A DNA stretch of 64,000 nucleotides, taken from positions 992,001 to 1,056,000 of the forward strand of contig NZ_CP041036.1 in the NCBI RefSeq assembly GCF_006385555.1, written 5' to 3'. Shown here one piece after another: positions 37,148 through 45,983 of this stretch. Each line of letters opens with the position of its first letter. Positions within the stretch are counted from its first letter, which is position 1. The translations under genes were made by a program, and so were the position numbers. Source of the stretch: Shewanella polaris. Lineage in GTDB: Bacteria > Pseudomonadota > Gammaproteobacteria > Enterobacterales > Shewanellaceae. The notes beneath the pieces were generated by a model. The model was not told the DNA's origin and ran no database searches. It saw only the letters and a list, made by a program, of their open reading frames with translations.

Positions 37148-37948
37148 ATGCTTTCAGTACACACAAACTATGCTTCACTTGTTTCACAAGGTGCAGTTAA
37201 TAAAAGTAACGACCTATTAACTTCAGCTATGGAACGTTTATCTACAGGTCTTCGTATCAACAGTGCTGCAGATGATGCTGCTGGTCTACAAATTGCTAAC
37301 CGCATGAATGCCAACATCACAGGTATGCAAGCTGCAACCCGTAATATTTCTGATGCAACATCAATGTTACAGACTGCTGATGGTGCGTTAGAAGAATTAA
37401 CTACAATCGCTAACCGTCAAAAAGAATTAGCAACACAAGCTGCCAACGGCGTGAACTCTACAGACGATTTGATTGCATTGGATGCCGAATATCAAGCACT
37501 AATTCTAGAATCTGCACGTATTACTGATAAAACCACTTATGCTGGTAATAACTTATTTACGTCATTAACAGCTGGTACCACCTTCCAAATTGGTGCTGGT
37601 ACTACAGAGCAGTTGACAACAACTATAACTGCACCAACAGCAGTTGCTGGTGATTTACTAAGTTCTGCTAATGCTCTTACAGCAATGGCTGCTGTTGATA
37701 CAAATATTGGCGAAGTTGGTACAGCTCGTTCAGTTCTAGGTGCTAGCATTAACCGTTTAGGTCATACATCATCTAACCTTGCTAGTGTAATTGAAAATAC
37801 TCAAACTGCTGCAGGCCGTATCATGGATACTGATTTCGCAGTTGAATCTGCTAACATGACTCGTAACCAATTGTTAGTTCAAGCGGGTACTTCAATATTA
37901 TCATCAGCTAACCAAAATACTGGTTTAGTGATGGGTCTATTAGGTTAA
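37148..37948 (+). CDS. lafA2: Lateral flagellin, copy 2
   Basis: 266 residues from the ATG at 37148. It has the same ribosome binding site, N-terminal ~137 residues and C-terminal ~80 residues as copy 1. The central stretch (about residues 139-182) differs: TTGTGV becomes TAGT, and S, L, L, V, A, G, N, T, A, D become T, T, I, T, T, A, D, S, N, A at successive sites. Both genes look intact and expressed from identical upstream DNA, so a mixed-flagellin filament is likely. Confidence 0.95.
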   Translation: MLSVHTNYASLVSQGAVNKSNDLLTSAMERLSTGLRINSAADDAAGLQIANRMNANITGMQAATRNISDATSMLQTADGALEELTTIANRQKELATQAANGVNSTDDLIALDAEYQALILESARITDKTTYAGNNLFTSLTAGTTFQIGAGTTEQLTTTITAPTAVAGDLLSSANALTAMAAVDTNIGEVGTARSVLGASINRLGHTSSNLASVIENTQTAAGRIMDTDFAVESANMTRNQLLVQAGTSILSSANQNTGLVMGLLG

Positions 37949-37980
37949 TTTAACACCAGCCTAACTTTCCGATATTGAAC

Positions 37981-38006
37981 AAAAAGGACCTCAGGGTCCT
38001 TTTTTA
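37981..38006 (+). terminator. Terminator of flagellin copy 2
   Basis: Identical to the copy 1 terminator: AAAAAGGACC-TCAG-GGTCCT followed by T-run. Confidence 0.9.
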
Positions 38007-38153
38007 TTGTCTTGCAATTACAAGTCTTACAACTGTTATAGAACTCATAATATGAAGATAATCTGATTGAGTTTAATAAAATAGGATTTATTTCAGTTAT
38101 GGCGCTTAAGGGTCGTCTTATATTAAATAATGGGTCTACTCATGTTGATGAAA

Positions 38154-38175
38154 GAGGAAGTAAATCTTCCTTTTT
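38154..38175 (+). terminator. Terminator-like hairpin between flagellin copy 2 and fliD
   Basis: AGGAAG-TAAAT-CTTCCT followed by TTTTG. It lies inside a 42-codon open frame (38099-38227) that has no ribosome binding site. It may be a second terminator protecting the fliD promoter from read-through. Confidence 0.5.
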
Positions 38176-38253
38176 GTTTGCTGAAACGGAAATGACAATA
38201 GCTTTAAACGTTAAGAAAACAAATTAAGCCTTTAATAAACAATTAGATAAATG

Positions 38254-38270
38254 TTGGTATGACACTTGCT
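38254..38270 (+). promoter_or_regulatory. Probable sigma-54 promoter of the fliD-lafU operon
   Basis: TTGGTATGACACTTGCT has GG (38256-38257), exactly 10 nt, then GC (38268-38269). It matches the -24/-12 consensus apart from two C-to-T changes in the -24 block. It lies 61 bp before the fliD ATG. LafK is the expected activator. Confidence 0.65.
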
Positions 38271-38330
38271 CTAGCATAATATATGCGACTTAGAGTTGTG
38301 AAGTAGTTAAGTCAATGTAAAGGAGTTTCT

Positions 38331-39677
38331 ATGATATCAGGTATGAGTTCGGCGCAATTTGCCCAACAATTAATTTCTGCCGATCGTGCAGGTAAAGATT
38401 ATTATTATCAAAATAAGCTTTCTACTCAGAATACCCAACTTGATGCTTATGGGTTATTAGAAACGGCTATGAAGCAGCTCTCAACTAAGATGAGTAATAT
38501 TGACTCTGATGCTTTTAGTAATAAAAAGGCTGAAATTAATAATGATTTTGCTAATGTGACAGTAACAGCTGCTGCTCCTAGTGGGAACTATGACTTGATT
38601 GTTACTCAGATGGCTCAATCTCATCAATTAACTAAAACCTATGACAGTGAAAACACGTTAATACCTGCTGTAGGGCTTTTTAGTATCCAACTTGGAAGTG
38701 ATCCAGCAGACAAACTCACTATTGACTTAGCTACAATTAATGGCGGTGCAGACATCACTGTTAGCCAATTAAGAGATTTAATTAATAAGGATGTCTCTAA
38801 TCCAGGAATGCAAGCATCTTTAATTCGCACCGGCGGTAAAGTAGAGTTAATGTTGTCGTCTAATAATACCGGGACTAGCAATAATCTAGCTGTGACTTTA
38901 GATGGTACCGATTTGGGGATGACTCAACGACGTGCCGCTCAAGATGCTGAATTAACCTTGAACGGTATTAGTATTACAAATAGTAGCAACTATCTTGATA
39001 ACGTCATTGATGGTGTGAGTTTGGAGCTGGTTAAAGTCCATAGTGTTGGAGAGTCTAGCCAAATAAAAGTTGAAGATGACAGCGAGGCTACTACTAGTGC
39101 GGTTAATGATTTCGTTAATGATTTTAATACATTACTTACTCAAATTAATCAATTAAGTCGCTCTATGGGCAGTACGCTAGTAGATTCTACTGATAGTGAT
39201 GATGAAGACTCCGTTACTGTGTCTAATAGCCAGTTAGGTGTTCTTAACGGAGACTCATCGGTAAGATTATTACAATCTCGTCTACAAGATGTAGTGTTTG
39301 CAATAGCCCCTAATGGTATGCGTCTTAGTGATATTGGTATAGAAATGGGCAGAGACGGCCTATTAAAAATGGATGATACAAAGTTTGAAACTGCATTGAA
39401 GGCTGATAGTGCTAAGGTTCAGGCTATGTTCAGCGATACAAACAGTTATATCGACAAGATTGATGCAGTACTAAAACCCTACACTGCGTTTGATGGTTTA
39501 TTATCGATGAAAAAGCAAACTCTTGATGATCAAATAAATCGTATTCAAGACAGTATGGAACAATATGATTACCAAATGGATTTGAAGTATGGTGTGTATT
39601 TGGCTCAATTTACTGCAATGGAAGCCACCATTAATCAATTAAGTGCTGCCAGTAGCTTATTTTCCACAAATGAATAG
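38331..39677 (+). CDS. fliD: Lateral filament cap protein FliD (LafB)
   Basis: 448 residues. The N-terminal coiled region is SGMSSAQFAQQLISADRAGKDYYYQNKLSTQNTQLDAYG-like. FliD_C motifs include LRDLINKDVSNPGMQASLIRTG and the terminal helix TLDDQINRIQDSMEQYDYQMDLKYGVYLAQFTAMEATINQL. It caps the growing filament. AAAGGAG precedes the ATG. First gene of the late operon. Confidence 0.93.
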   Translation: MISGMSSAQFAQQLISADRAGKDYYYQNKLSTQNTQLDAYGLLETAMKQLSTKMSNIDSDAFSNKKAEINNDFANVTVTAAAPSGNYDLIVTQMAQSHQLTKTYDSENTLIPAVGLFSIQLGSDPADKLTIDLATINGGADITVSQLRDLINKDVSNPGMQASLIRTGGKVELMLSSNNTGTSNNLAVTLDGTDLGMTQRRAAQDAELTLNGISITNSSNYLDNVIDGVSLELVKVHSVGESSQIKVEDDSEATTSAVNDFVNDFNTLLTQINQLSRSMGSTLVDSTDSDDEDSVTVSNSQLGVLNGDSSVRLLQSRLQDVVFAIAPNGMRLSDIGIEMGRDGLLKMDDTKFETALKADSAKVQAMFSDTNSYIDKIDAVLKPYTAFDGLLSMKKQTLDDQINRIQDSMEQYDYQMDLKYGVYLAQFTAMEATINQLSAASSLFSTNE

Positions 39678-39704
39678 AAAATGAAGAAAACAGGATAAAC
39701 AAGA

Positions 39705-40085
39705 ATGTTAAATGAGTACGATCCTTTTAATGCGTATCAACAGACCTCATTAAATTCAAGATTAGCGTCAGCCAATTCTCACGATATGGTTCGTATGCTA
39801 TTGGAAGGTTTGCTGGAGGAGCTGGGTAGAGTGTCAGGGCATATGGAGCGTAAACAGTATGAAGCTAAGGGGATTAGCGTCAACAAATGCTTGAACATAC
39901 TATATGGCTTGGACTCAATGTTAGATCTCGAAAACGGGGGGGAAGTCGCGACTAATTTGCACCGCTTATACGATTATTGCAGTCGTCAATTAGTGGCTGC
40001 TAGTGTTGAAAATGATCCCGAAACATTGGTTCCAGTGATTACAGTCATAATGGATATACGCGAAGGTTGGTCAAATCTCAATTGA
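39705..40085 (+). CDS. fliS: Flagellin export chaperone FliS (LafC)
   Basis: 126 residues, helical FliS fold: N-terminal YQQTSLNSRLASANSHDMVRMLLEGLLEEL, then LNILYGLDSMLDLENGGEVATNLHRLYDYCSRQL. It binds the flagellin C-terminus. 27 bp after fliD. Confidence 0.93.
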   Translation: MLNEYDPFNAYQQTSLNSRLASANSHDMVRMLLEGLLEELGRVSGHMERKQYEAKGISVNKCLNILYGLDSMLDLENGGEVATNLHRLYDYCSRQLVAASVENDPETLVPVITVIMDIREGWSNLN

Positions 40086-40187
40086 TATTAGTTAAGCGAA
40101 TGGTCACTGATGTTATATTTTCTTGGCAGTGGCTGTTATCCTTGCTTGGGATGATGTTATACGCGGCTGTATGCGTGGAGTACTCCT

Positions 40188-40583
40188 ATGTCGATAACAA
40201 CACAGAGCGCCTATACATTGAATGTTAAAACCCAAAGAGTTGATACTCAACTTCCCAAAAATTATCACATCACAGTAGAGCAATGGCAACAGTTTGCTTT
40301 GGGTTTGCGCCATCATTTAGCCGCTAAGGACTGGGACAGTTTAGTTAAACTCAATAAATTGCTTATTAATGCACTCTCTCAAGTGGCAAAGGATGAGTTT
40401 ATTGAGACGGCTGCTCAAGCACTTGCACGGAAAAATGTGGCCAAGGTTCATGAAGAAGTTGTCAATAAGCTGAAGTCAGACCGTGATGCAATGGCCGTAG
40501 AACTTGAACGTTTTAAATCATCACAAGCAGGGCTTAGCGCCTACCAATTTACCTGTATCAGTGGGGAATCCGATGATCTCTGA
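40188..40583 (+). CDS. Putative FliT-like chaperone (LafD)
   Basis: 131 residues, helical and charged, without a strong signature. It lies between fliS and fliK, where lafD (fliT-like, the FliD chaperone) stands in Vibrio-type lateral clusters. The ATG follows GGAGTACTCCT. The fliK start overlaps its end by 11 bp. The functional call rests mainly on position and size. Confidence 0.6.
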   Translation: MSITTQSAYTLNVKTQRVDTQLPKNYHITVEQWQQFALGLRHHLAAKDWDSLVKLNKLLINALSQVAKDEFIETAAQALARKNVAKVHEEVVNKLKSDRDAMAVELERFKSSQAGLSAYQFTCISGESDDL

Positions 40584-42006
40584 TGTAATTGCAAGTCGTC
40601 CTACAGGGGCTGAATCAAATAATAAGTCCATCGGGCAACAAGGACTTGATGACACTGGCAAAGCATCTTATGCCGAGTTTACCAATGACAGAGCATTAGA
40701 AGATAGACAAAAAATGATAAGTGCTAAGTCAGAAGATAAGACTGATTCAAGTGATGAGTCATCATTTGATAGTACTGCGACGGTTACTGGAGATAAAAAG
40801 CCTGTATCAACTTCTGTAAAAGATGCTGATAGTACACAAGGTGATCTTCAAAGCAATAAAGGTAACAAAACTCAGGAAAACATTGAGGGCAACGAGTTAA
40901 TTATTGGACTTAATAGCCTTCAAAGCAAGATACAAAGTGGTCCTCAAAATTATATTGCTATGCAGTATTCTAATGGAACTATACAAGGTCCTAACAGTAT
41001 AAATAGTATTGTAAGCAAGACCAATGATGCTACATTTGAACCGGCTAGATTCGAGACCTTGACCTATGGGGAATTATTGCCAGAAGCATTAATACAACAA
41101 GGAACTGTGTCTTCTATTAACCAAGATATTTCGCATATTACACCTGTATTAGGACTGACTACTAATTCAGATCAGAGTAGCGCAATGGCAAGCCCATTGG
41201 CGGCAACGGTTATTGGTGGATTAAACTTAACCACTGTTAGTTTAAATGCTATAAGCCAAGCTGTAAATTCACGATCTGGGAATTTAGCTGCTGTGATGTC
41301 GGGTACAGTTGCTTCAAGTTCAGATATGTTAACTTCTGTATCATCACCAGTTGTTAACTTTGAGGCCATGAATACTACGGCTATATTAACGAATGATACT
41401 GTTAGCATTAAACGCGCAGAGAATGCATGGCAACCTTTTAATAATATACTAGCAGCTGGTGCTATAGGACAAATGGGGCTGGATGTGAAAACTGCTGATA
41501 TGGCAGATGTTAATTCTCAGCTTTATAGCCAACAACTTGTTAGGGGGGCAAACCCAAGTGTTAGTCAATGGGGACCAGTTCCTGTGAATACTTTGGGCAG
41601 TTTAACTCAGCAAGCTCAAGATATGTTAACGCCACTTAGAGAACAACTGAGATTCCAAATAGATCAGCATATTAAGCATGCTGAAATTCGCTTAGACCCT
41701 CCTGAACTTGGCAAGCTTGAGCTTAATATTCGTCTCGATGGCGACAAATTGCACGTACAAATGCATGCTGCTAACCCTGCAACACGTGATGCCTTACTCA
41801 GCGGATTAGAAAGGTTAAGAGCTGATCTTGCACAGGAATATGGAGGTACTTTAGACGTAGATGTTAGCTCGGGCGATTCAGAACAGCCAAAGCAACGTGA
41901 TCAAAGTCGTTCTACCGCGATTGCGATGAATCAAGTAGAAGGGACTACAGCGCTAAATAACAGCTTAAATAGTTCGCAACAATCTCAATTAAATTTATTG
42001 GCTTAG
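40573..42006 (+). CDS. fliK: Hook-length control protein FliK (LafE)
   Basis: 477 residues from the ATG at 40573, preceded by GTGGGGA. A frame reaches TTG 40504, but that lies inside the previous gene. The N-terminal 350 residues are low complexity (Ser, Asn, Gln, Thr), the molecular ruler. The C-terminal Flg_hook domain has HIKHAEIRLDPPELGKLELNIRLDGDKLHVQMHAANPATRDALLSGLERLR (about 390-440). It triggers FlhB substrate switching. Confidence 0.92.
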   Translation: MISDVIASRPTGAESNNKSIGQQGLDDTGKASYAEFTNDRALEDRQKMISAKSEDKTDSSDESSFDSTATVTGDKKPVSTSVKDADSTQGDLQSNKGNKTQENIEGNELIIGLNSLQSKIQSGPQNYIAMQYSNGTIQGPNSINSIVSKTNDATFEPARFETLTYGELLPEALIQQGTVSSINQDISHITPVLGLTTNSDQSSAMASPLAATVIGGLNLTTVSLNAISQAVNSRSGNLAAVMSGTVASSSDMLTSVSSPVVNFEAMNTTAILTNDTVSIKRAENAWQPFNNILAAGAIGQMGLDVKTADMADVNSQLYSQQLVRGANPSVSQWGPVPVNTLGSLTQQAQDMLTPLREQLRFQIDQHIKHAEIRLDPPELGKLELNIRLDGDKLHVQMHAANPATRDALLSGLERLRADLAQEYGGTLDVDVSSGDSEQPKQRDQSRSTAIAMNQVEGTTALNNSLNSSQQSQLNLLA

Positions 42007-42021
42007 GCTAGGAGCAAGTGG

Positions 42022-42477
42022 ATGGCAGTCATCAAGACTACAGGTGTTAAAGTTTTATTATTTCTTTTGATTTTAAGCGCTTGGACCGGCGGTATCCTCT
42101 GGGTTGGTTGGCAGAGCCCTCATTGGCTTGAGGCTTTATTGGCAGAAGAAAAGCCTGTAGAAGTTACCAAGTTCTACCCTTTAAATAAGTTTATTATTTC
42201 AATTCCAGGGGATAAATCTCCTCATTACTTATTGTTGGAAATAGCATTAAAAAGTAATAATCCAGAGTTACAACCCGTGTTAAATGAAGCAGACCCTTTG
42301 ATCCGTAATTCATTAATGAAAATGTTCTCGCGTAAAAAGTTCCAAGATCTTAATAATAATGATCAACTGGAAAGTTTACAGAGCGAAGCTCTAGTCAATA
42401 TAGTTAGTGTATTGATAGAACATAAATTCCCCTCTGATATTGATGAAGTACTTTTTACTCGGATGGTCATACAATAA
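42022..42477 (+). CDS. fliL: Basal body-associated protein FliL (LafF)
   Basis: 151 residues with one N-terminal transmembrane helix (~10-30) and a periplasmic FliL domain (FYPLNKFIISIPGDKSPHYLLLEIALK...). It supports stator function. 15 bp after fliK and 9 bp before lafS. Confidence 0.88.
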   Translation: MAVIKTTGVKVLLFLLILSAWTGGILWVGWQSPHWLEALLAEEKPVEVTKFYPLNKFIISIPGDKSPHYLLLEIALKSNNPELQPVLNEADPLIRNSLMKMFSRKKFQDLNNNDQLESLQSEALVNIVSVLIEHKFPSDIDEVLFTRMVIQ

Positions 42478-42486
42478 GGATTAGGT

Positions 42487-43200
42487 ATGAGTTGTGATGG
42501 TCAATTAGCCTATCAAGCTGTTAGCGATGAGCCAGTACTACAGCGTTTGTCCGAAGAGCAGCTTATTGTGCAATACCTTCCTTTGGTTAAGCGAGCAGTA
42601 CTGCAGCTGCGGAGTCATTGTGGGGCTATGTTATCCCTAGAGGACATGGAACAAATAGGTATGATGGCACTAATCGAATCATCTCGACGTTACCCTGGTG
42701 AGTTTGATAACGGCTTTATCTCTTTTGCTGGACAGAGAATCCGTGGTGCTATTTTAGATGAATTAAGACGCCAAGATTGGCGTCCAAGACCTGTGAGGCA
42801 ACAAGCTCATAAACTTAATGATAAGGTACGAGAACTTACTCGTGCGTTTGGTCGTGAACCTACAGATAGTGAAGTGGCGCAAGGGTTAGATTTGTCTCAA
42901 GAAGATTATCGACAAAGTTTGTATGCCACTCAAGCTGAATCGATGAAAAGTTTAGATGATATGTTAAGCATAGGTGAACAACCTGCAGATAAAAACAATG
43001 AAGTTGAGCGTTTTTTGCTCAAAAAAACATTAATTAAAGCAATGACAAAATTAAATGAAAGAGAACAGCTAATTCTGTCGCTTTACTATAATCATGAACT
43101 TAATTTAAAAGAAATCGCCCTAACGCTTGGACTCACTGAGACACGTATTTGCCAGTTACATAAACTTGCAGTTGCTAGATTAGAGAGCTTATTACAGTAA
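42487..43200 (+). CDS. lafS: Lateral flagellar sigma-28 factor LafS (FliA)
   Basis: 237 residues. Region 2 (LEDMEQIGMMALIESSRRYPGEFDNGFISFAGQRIRGAILDELRRQDWRPRPVR), region 3 (FGREPTDSEVAQGLDLS) and region 4 HTH (LNLKEIALTLGLTETRICQLHKLAVARL) are intact. It directs class 3 genes such as flagellin and is held by FlgM. It lies between fliL and the stator genes. Confidence 0.95.
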   Translation: MSCDGQLAYQAVSDEPVLQRLSEEQLIVQYLPLVKRAVLQLRSHCGAMLSLEDMEQIGMMALIESSRRYPGEFDNGFISFAGQRIRGAILDELRRQDWRPRPVRQQAHKLNDKVRELTRAFGREPTDSEVAQGLDLSQEDYRQSLYATQAESMKSLDDMLSIGEQPADKNNEVERFLLKKTLIKAMTKLNEREQLILSLYYNHELNLKEIALTLGLTETRICQLHKLAVARLESLLQ

Positions 43201-43230
43201 TCGTAGCGCGAGGCAATTGGATATATATAT

Positions 43231-44088
43231 ATGAGTAAATTGATTGGCTTAATTATCATTTTAGCGTCTGTATTTGGCGGTTATATGTGGGCTGGTGGAA
43301 CATTAACTTCACTATGGCAGCCTGCTGAGATATTAATTATTTCTGGTGCCGCTTTGGGGGCGCTTATTATTGCAAATCCACGTTCAGTTTTAGAGGAAAT
43401 GCTCGTTCAGATAAAAGAATTACTGACTCAAGAAAAAGAAGATCCTGAGTTATATCCGCAGCTGTTCTCCCTGATGAATTTACTGATGAGTCAAATTCAA
43501 TCTCAAGGATTAAAAGTACTTGATGAACACATAGAGAATCCTAAAGAAAGTTCAATCTTCTTAATGTACCCTAATGTGTTAAAGCATACCGCGCTATTAC
43601 AGTTTCTGATTGATAATCTACGTATCCAGTCTATCGGTAAAATGTCTCCTCATGATCTAGAATACTTGTTTGAAGAAGAAATTCACCGTATTGAAGAAGA
43701 CCGATTAAGGCCATCAGAGGCGTTAAATAAAGTTGGTGAAGCTATGCCCGGTTTTGGTATTTTAGCTGCTGTAATGGGTATTATCATCACTATGTCCAAT
43801 ATTGATGGCCCCATTACCATGATAGGTGTAAAAGTTGCTGCTGCCTTGGTGGGAACGTTTATTGGTATTTTTGCCTGTTATTGTTTTTTTGATCCTTTAT
43901 CTAAAGCGTTAGAGCATTTAGTTGATCGTAAATCAGCACAATTGCGTTGTGTTTCTGCGATTTTAGGTGCTTTTGCCAAGGGTAAACCACCGATGATGGC
44001 TGTTGATGCTGGGCGTAAACAAATTCAAAGCGAAAATCGTCCATCGTTTATTGAACTTGAACGTTGGATGATGGAGCAAAAAAGCTAA
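43231..44088 (+). CDS. lafT: Lateral motor stator protein LafT (MotA)
   Basis: 285 residues with four transmembrane helices. The cytoplasmic loop carries torque-generating charges (LEYLFEEEIHRIEEDRLRPSEALNKVGEAMPGFGILAAVMGIIITM). It pairs with LafU; ion specificity is discussed there. (TA)n precedes the ATG, and only a weak ribosome binding site is seen (TTGGA). Confidence 0.94.
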   Translation: MSKLIGLIIILASVFGGYMWAGGTLTSLWQPAEILIISGAALGALIIANPRSVLEEMLVQIKELLTQEKEDPELYPQLFSLMNLLMSQIQSQGLKVLDEHIENPKESSIFLMYPNVLKHTALLQFLIDNLRIQSIGKMSPHDLEYLFEEEIHRIEEDRLRPSEALNKVGEAMPGFGILAAVMGIIITMSNIDGPITMIGVKVAAALVGTFIGIFACYCFFDPLSKALEHLVDRKSAQLRCVSAILGAFAKGKPPMMAVDAGRKQIQSENRPSFIELERWMMEQKS

Positions 44089-45014
44089 TGCTTCAGAAAA
44101 ATGAACCTATCATTATTAAACGTGGTAGAAGAAGTAAGCGTTCTGCCAGTCATGGTGGGGCATGGAAGGTAGCATTTGCCGATTTTACTTTAGCTATGAT
44201 GGCACTATTTATGGTGTTATGGATCATGCAAATCGCTGACCAAGATGAACGGACTCAAATTGTCCAATATCTACGTGGTGAAATGTATGCTACAGGGGAC
44301 ATGAATCCTTTTGATTCTAGTCAGTCATCGTCTATGATTGATTTTGAAGGCAGTCCAGCAATCCAAGAGGCTATTATTACAGGTAATGCTACTGGTCCTG
44401 ACTCTGAGCTTGGTGCTATTGTGCCTGGCCAGTATGATACCCAAGCCCAACAAGTATTACTTGCGAAACATATTAACCGAGTGGTGCAGGAATCCAAGAT
44501 GGCTGATAATATTGCAGTTACCTTAGTCCCCCAAGGAGTACGAATACTCATTCATGACAATATTGACCGCTTTATGTTTACTCGTGGTAGTGCACAGATG
44601 CAGTCATACTTTGAAGATCTTCTACTCGCCTTAGGACCTGTACTAGGTCAAGTAACGAACGCAATGATGATTACTGGTCATACAGATTCAACACCCTATG
44701 CAGGGTCTTTATTTACTAACTGGGAGTTGTCTAGTCAACGTGCTTTATTGGCCAGACGTATGCTTGAACTTGGTGGAGTAAAACGCAACCAAGTAATTCA
44801 AGTGACCGGAATGGCAGATCAAGTTGCTTATATTCCAGAAGATACCGCTGCTGCTGCAAACCGTCGTATTGAAGTTTTGATTTTAAACTCGACAACAGAA
44901 GAGGTGATTAGAAGCATGGTAGGTATACCTGCTGAGAATCTGGAAGGTGAGATACATTTGCAGGATGCAAAATTACAAACTCAATTAGATCAAACTAGAG
45001 CAAGGTTTCAATAG
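44088..45014 (+). CDS. lafU: Lateral motor stator protein LafU (MotB)
   Basis: 308 residues from the ATG at 44088, which shares one base with the lafT stop (TAATG). A frame from 44064 lies inside lafT. One transmembrane helix carries the ion-carrying Asp at residue 32 (VAFADFTLAMMALFMVLWIMQ), the same position as E. coli MotB D32. A C-terminal OmpA-like peptidoglycan domain contains TGHTDSTPYAG and AANRRIEVLI. The helix resembles proton-type MotB more than PomB, an inference. Confidence 0.94.
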   Translation: MLQKNEPIIIKRGRRSKRSASHGGAWKVAFADFTLAMMALFMVLWIMQIADQDERTQIVQYLRGEMYATGDMNPFDSSQSSSMIDFEGSPAIQEAIITGNATGPDSELGAIVPGQYDTQAQQVLLAKHINRVVQESKMADNIAVTLVPQGVRILIHDNIDRFMFTRGSAQMQSYFEDLLLALGPVLGQVTNAMMITGHTDSTPYAGSLFTNWELSSQRALLARRMLELGGVKRNQVIQVTGMADQVAYIPEDTAAAANRRIEVLILNSTTEEVIRSMVGIPAENLEGEIHLQDAKLQTQLDQTRARFQ

Positions 45015-45481
45015 TGAATAAGGATGACACTATGATTAATTATGAAGAATTTTGGCATCATGATGGCTCAGCAGAACGGTTACTTAGCAGCCCTCGTGAC
45101 TACAATCTAAATGAGTTCGATAATCGTAGAGGTCATCAAAGAGTAAGTTTACGTACTAATCGACAAATCCCATTAAACTTCGCTTGCGATGGTGTGACCA
45201 TTGACCTGTTATCAATGGGTTGGATGATGCTGCAATCTATCTGTACTGTTAATGTCAAAGATGTCAGTTTAAGTGGTATCGGCTTTTTAACGAGTGAAAT
45301 GTTGCAACTAGGTAGTGAAATTTACGTTAGGTTTCAAGGGATAACACTTAGGTGTGAAGTTTGCCGTAATCAAAAAGTCCATGGTCGATTGAGTTTTTAT
45401 GGTGCTCGTTGGCTCGATAAGCATGACGAAAAAAAGCAAATTGCTTTTATTAATCATATTAGGCTAAAAGCTAATCGATAA
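45014..45481 (+). CDS. PilZ-domain protein at the end of the lateral stator operon
   Basis: 155 residues. It starts GTG at 45014 on the lafU stop (TAGTG); an ATG at 45032 is a possible alternative. PilZ c-di-GMP-binding motifs are visible: an arginine-rich RRGHQRVSLR (about 37-46) and DVSLSGIGF (about 84-92). No YcgR N-domain is seen. Its coupling to the stator genes suggests a c-di-GMP brake or stator modulator for the lateral motor. Its role is untested. Confidence 0.8.
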   Translation: MNKDDTMINYEEFWHHDGSAERLLSSPRDYNLNEFDNRRGHQRVSLRTNRQIPLNFACDGVTIDLLSMGWMMLQSICTVNVKDVSLSGIGFLTSEMLQLGSEIYVRFQGITLRCEVCRNQKVHGRLSFYGARWLDKHDEKKQIAFINHIRLKANR

Positions 45482-45492
45482 GGGGCATATCC

Positions 45493-45780
45493 ATGGTTGT
45501 TACATATCATCGACGGGGCCTAGATCGTTTGCAAAAATTCTTTTTATACTTAATTCTAACCGATTGGTTTTTACTTATTATTACGGCTCTAAAAATGGAG
45601 TCTTTGAATTTCTTTTATGGTTCTGTAATAGCTATTATGTTATTTTTTTATAATTTGTTTTTAGCCCATCTTTGTCGTATTCGCGCGAGGCGAGCGGAAG
45701 ATACATACCTAATTTATCCAGTTGTATTGGGCGCATTTATTTCATTTTTATTGGTGAGTTATTTTTTTGTTCTTTCCTGA
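45493..45780 (+). CDS. Unrecognised small membrane protein, end of the lateral cluster
   Basis: 95 residues with three hydrophobic helices (about 16-33, 37-57 and 73-93) and a positively charged loop RIRARRAEDTY. Not recognised. It starts 11 bp after the PilZ gene, so it is probably the last gene of the operon. It could be a membrane partner of the PilZ protein or stator, by context only. Confidence 0.6.
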   Translation: MVVTYHRRGLDRLQKFFLYLILTDWFLLIITALKMESLNFFYGSVIAIMLFFYNLFLAHLCRIRARRAEDTYLIYPVVLGAFISFLLVSYFFVLS

Positions 45781-45983
45781 AATACCACTTATTTTGTTAA
45801 CGAAATAATAAGTCTATGCTCTTTCCATATTTAGGTTTATGTAATCTAATGAGCAACTGGTATATATTGGGTTTATTTACATTGTTTATAAATTAAGTTT
45901 TCAAAGTTGTGACAGATTGATAGGTTTTGGATATATAGCTATATCAGAATGTTTTATTTATATTTTATGACTATTGCCATAGA

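Larger units (their letters stand above)
35789..38063. repeat. Direct repeat unit, copy 2 (flagellin plus upstream non-coding DNA)
   Basis: 2275 bp. Second copy of 32286-34565 at an offset of 3503 bp. The 5-bp length difference is fully explained by -6 bp in the flagellin and +1 bp near 36993. It includes the duplicated lafW terminator although no lafW gene precedes this copy, so copy 2 arose by duplication of the lafW-flagellin spacer plus flagellin. Confidence 0.95.

Noticed and set aside
38099..38227. 42-codon ORF between flagellin copy 2 and fliD
   Set aside because: No ribosome binding site and no family match. A terminator-like hairpin lies within it, so it is probably spacer.
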